Source: Acidobacteriota bacterium (GTDB lineage Bacteria; Acidobacteriota; Holophagae; Thermotomaculales; Thermotomaculaceae). From it: a DNA stretch of 17,093 bases. The position numbers and the translations under genes were made by a program. Below are positions 15,257 through 17,093 of this stretch, one piece after another. The notes below the pieces were generated by a model. The model worked only from the letters and a program-made list of their open reading frames with translations, was not told the origin of the DNA and searched no databases. The first letter of the stretch is position 1. Every line of letters starts with the position of its first letter. Where the stretch lies: assembly GCA_027038695.1 (NCBI GenBank), contig JALWHA010000040.1, positions 1-17,093 of the forward strand, read 5' to 3'.

Positions 15257-16519
15257 ATGAAGATTGAAGCATTAAAAAAAGTTGACCCTGATGCTTTTGA
15301 AGCTTTGATTGGCGAAACATTAAGGCAGGAGAACAACCTTGAATTGATTGCTTCCGAAAACTATGTTTCCGAAGCGGTTTTAGAGATGGCAGGTTCTGTT
15401 TTTACCAATAAGTATGCGGAAGGATATCCGGGAAGAAGGTATTACGGTGGATGTGAATTTACCGATGTTGTTGAAAGGCTTGCAAGAGAGAGGGCTAAGG
15501 AATTGTTCGGCGCGGACCATGCAAATGTTCAGCCTCATTCAGGCTCTCAGGCAAATATGGCTGTCTATTTTACGGTTTTGAACCCCGGGGATAAAATTCT
15601 TGGAATGGATTTATCTCACGGAGGCCATTTAACTCACGGGCACCCTCTGAGCTTTTCAGGAAGATTTTTTGAGGTTGCGTCTTACACGGTAAGCAGAGAA
15701 ACTGAGATGATAGATTACGATGAGTTAATGGAGACTGCGAAGAAGGAAAAGCCCAAGCTTATTATTGCAGGCGCGAGTGCATATCCGAGAATCTTAGATT
15801 TTAAAAAATTCAGGGAGATAGCGGATGAAGTTGGTGCCTATTTAGTGGTTGATATGGCTCACATCGCGGGGCTTGTTGCTGCAGGGGAGCACCCATCACC
15901 TGTTCCTTATGCAGATTTTGTTACAACAACCACTCACAAAACATTAAGAGGTCCGAGAGGAGGTTTGATACTTTGCAGGGAACAGTATAAAAAAGATTTA
16001 AACAGAAACCTCTTTCCCGGTATTCAGGGAGGCCCTCTTGTTCATATAGTTGCGGCGAAAGCGGTTGCATTAAAAGAGGCTATGAGTGATGAATTTAAGC
16101 AATATCAAAAACAGGTTAAGGCAAATGCTAAAAAACTTGCTAAAGAACTTGCGGACAGAGGTTTGAGAATAGTTTCAGGCGGCACTGACAACCACCTGAT
16201 GCTTGTTGACGTCACATCAATCGGGTTAACGGGAAAGGTAGCCGAAAAGGCGCTTGACCTTGCAGGAATAACCGTTAACAAAAACACCATTCCTTTTGAT
16301 ACAAACAAACCTTTAATCGCAAGCGGGATAAGGATAGGAACCCCTGCTGTTACCACGAGAGGAATGAAAGAAAAAGAGATGGAAGAGATAGCCGAATACA
16401 TTGTTGATGCACTTAAACATACTGATGACGAATCTTACCTTGCAAAAATCAAAGAAAAGGTTACAGCCCTGACCGATAGGTTTCCAATGGGGTATAAAAA
16501 AATAGTCGGGATTGAATAG
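15257..16519 (+). CDS. glyA: Serine hydroxymethyltransferase
   Basis: The 420-residue protein is a typical bacterial GlyA, a PLP enzyme that converts serine and tetrahydrofolate to glycine and methylene-tetrahydrofolate. Landmarks are ELIASENYVSEAV (29-41), TNKYAEGYPGRRYYGGCE (50-67), QPHSGSQAN (92-100), LSHGGHLTHG (119-128), VDMAHIAGLVAAG (198-210) and the PLP-binding lysine K228 in TTTTHKTLRGPRGG. The C-terminal domain includes GTDNHLMLVDV and GIRIGTPAVTTRG. Length is normal. A good AAGGAG site lies 14 bases after the rpiB stop. The methylene-tetrahydrofolate it makes is the cofactor for thymidylate synthesis, which fits its position just before the dCMP deaminase gene. Confidence 0.97.
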   Translation: MKIEALKKVDPDAFEALIGETLRQENNLELIASENYVSEAVLEMAGSVFTNKYAEGYPGRRYYGGCEFTDVVERLARERAKELFGADHANVQPHSGSQANMAVYFTVLNPGDKILGMDLSHGGHLTHGHPLSFSGRFFEVASYTVSRETEMIDYDELMETAKKEKPKLIIAGASAYPRILDFKKFREIADEVGAYLVVDMAHIAGLVAAGEHPSPVPYADFVTTTTHKTLRGPRGGLILCREQYKKDLNRNLFPGIQGGPLVHIVAAKAVALKEAMSDEFKQYQKQVKANAKKLAKELADRGLRIVSGGTDNHLMLVDVTSIGLTGKVAEKALDLAGITVNKNTIPFDTNKPLIASGIRIGTPAVTTRGMKEKEMEEIAEYIVDALKHTDDESYLAKIKEKVTALTDRFPMGYKKIVGIE

Positions 16520-16520
16520 T

Positions 16521-16946
16521 ATGCCAAGGCCGAGCTGGGATGAGTATTTTATAGAACTTGCATACTTTGTTGCACGTCGCTCAACCTGTACAAGAAGGCA
16601 GGTGGGTGCGGTAATTGTAAAGGATAAACATGTCCTTGCAACAGGGTATAACGGAGCACCTAAAGGGATAGCTCATTGTCTTGATACAGGTTGCTTGAGG
16701 GATAAGCTGGGTATTCCTTCAGGAACAAGGCATGAGATCTGTATGGCTTCCCATGCTGAGCAGAATGCAATAATTCAGGCGGCATATCACGGAATAGCCA
16801 TAAAGGATTCAGTCATATATTGCACCACTCACCCATGCTCAATATGTGCTAAAATGATTATAAATGCAGGGATAAAAAAGGTATTTTTTGTTGAAGGTTA
16901 TCCCGATGATCTGGGAAAAAAATTGTTTGATAAATCTGGAATTTAA
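16521..16946 (+). CDS. dCMP deaminase (ComEB type)
   Basis: The 141-residue protein is a zinc-dependent deoxycytidylate deaminase, turning dCMP into dUMP, the substrate of thymidylate synthase. It has HAE with the catalytic glutamate (H78, E80), PCSIC (105-109) for zinc (C106, C109), and the upstream C..TGC.R...GTRHE.C segment (53-74) characteristic of the dCMP deaminase/ComEB group; RPSWDEYFIELA near the N-terminus is typical. The ATG one base after the glyA stop is preferred because it gives that family N-terminus directly; a TTG at 16512 in the same frame would add three residues and overlap glyA. The ribosome site is weak (TCGGG about 12 bases upstream), suggesting translational coupling to glyA. 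No terminator is clear downstream. Confidence 0.93.
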   Translation: MPRPSWDEYFIELAYFVARRSTCTRRQVGAVIVKDKHVLATGYNGAPKGIAHCLDTGCLRDKLGIPSGTRHEICMASHAEQNAIIQAAYHGIAIKDSVIYCTTHPCSICAKMIINAGIKKVFFVEGYPDDLGKKLFDKSGI

Positions 16947-17042
16947 AGAGATAAATTGGAAATGACAGGACAAATTAAAAAATAGAGTATTTTTATTAAA
17001 AATTGATGTTCTTTGAAAATGAAAAAAATGAAAAATTTTTTG

Positions 17043-17058
17043 AGTGATTAAAATCACT
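17043..17058. promoter_or_regulatory. CRP/FNR-like palindromic operator, copy 2
   Basis: AGTGATTAAAATCACT shows arms AGTGAT and ATCACT, a cleaner palindrome than the copy at 13440-13455, with which it shares TGAGTGATT, four variable bases and TCACTT. It sits in the AT-rich stretch 16947-17093, where I see no gene. It probably belongs to the promoter of a gene beyond the right edge. Confidence 0.55.
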
Positions 17059-17093
17059 TTCACTATTAAAAAAACACATTTTTTTTTAATTTT

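Noticed and set aside
16512..16520. TTG start extending the dCMP deaminase by three residues
   Set aside because: The ATG at 16521 gives the usual MxRPSWDEY-like start, and the TTG would lie inside glyA without a ribosome site.
16978..16994. AAAAATA-GAG-TATTTTT inverted repeat after the dCMP deaminase gene, as a terminator
   Set aside because: The stem is purely A-T apart from the loop, and no proper T-run follows, so it is too weak to call in such AT-rich DNA.

Overview
The window is chromosomal DNA from an AT-rich bacterium. Coding is dense, Shine-Dalgarno sites are strong (GGAGG type), and arginine is written mostly with AGA/AGG. A secreted giant protein with FG-GAP and fibronectin III domains, a eukaryotic-like Ser/Thr kinase, a long Gram-negative-type arginine decarboxylase and a eukaryote-like lysine-ketoglutarate reductase together suggest a Gram-negative environmental lineage, possibly thermophilic and possibly near Acidobacteriota. 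That placement is inference and weak. I see no tRNA, rRNA, CRISPR array, insertion sequence or phage gene.

Layout. Bases 1-172 hold the end of a membrane-protein gene whose stop codon overlaps, tail to tail, the stop of a minus-strand gene for a stand-alone lysine-ketoglutarate reductase domain (169-1458). A short divergent promoter region (1459-1555) separates that gene from a run of six plus-strand genes: an EamA transporter, a Ser/Thr kinase with a C-terminal zinc ribbon, a small nitroreductase, arginine decarboxylase (speA type), a TatD-family metal-dependent hydrolase and a TcdA-type E1-like enzyme (1556-7446). The last five are tightly packed (gaps of 8, -1, 0 and -19 bases). The kinase gene appears to have its own extended -10 promoter and may be leaderless. 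A hairpin at 7450-7471 ends this run and also serves the minus-strand gene arriving from the right.

Bases 7492-13365 (minus) encode one 1957-residue secreted protein: signal peptide, ten FG-GAP/VCBS calcium-binding repeats, eight fibronectin III domains plus an Ig-like domain, and four copies of a module of about 100 residues that I cannot name. A 174-base divergent region follows, holding a CRP/FNR-like palindrome and a good promoter for the last run: arginine deiminase, rpiB, glyA and dCMP deaminase (13540-16946). The final 147 bases are AT-rich, non-coding as far as visible, and hold a second copy of the same palindrome.

How the genes fit together. The last run combines arginine breakdown, pentose-phosphate metabolism, serine/glycine one-carbon metabolism and dUMP supply; rpiB-glyA-dCMP deaminase is a familiar bacterial neighbourhood, while arginine deiminase at its head is less usual. 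The window carries two different arginine-consuming enzymes, one per operon. No clearly new defence or mobile system is visible. The best leads are the paired palindromes, the zinc-ribbon kinase operon, the architecture of the giant secreted protein and the stand-alone lysine-ketoglutarate reductase.
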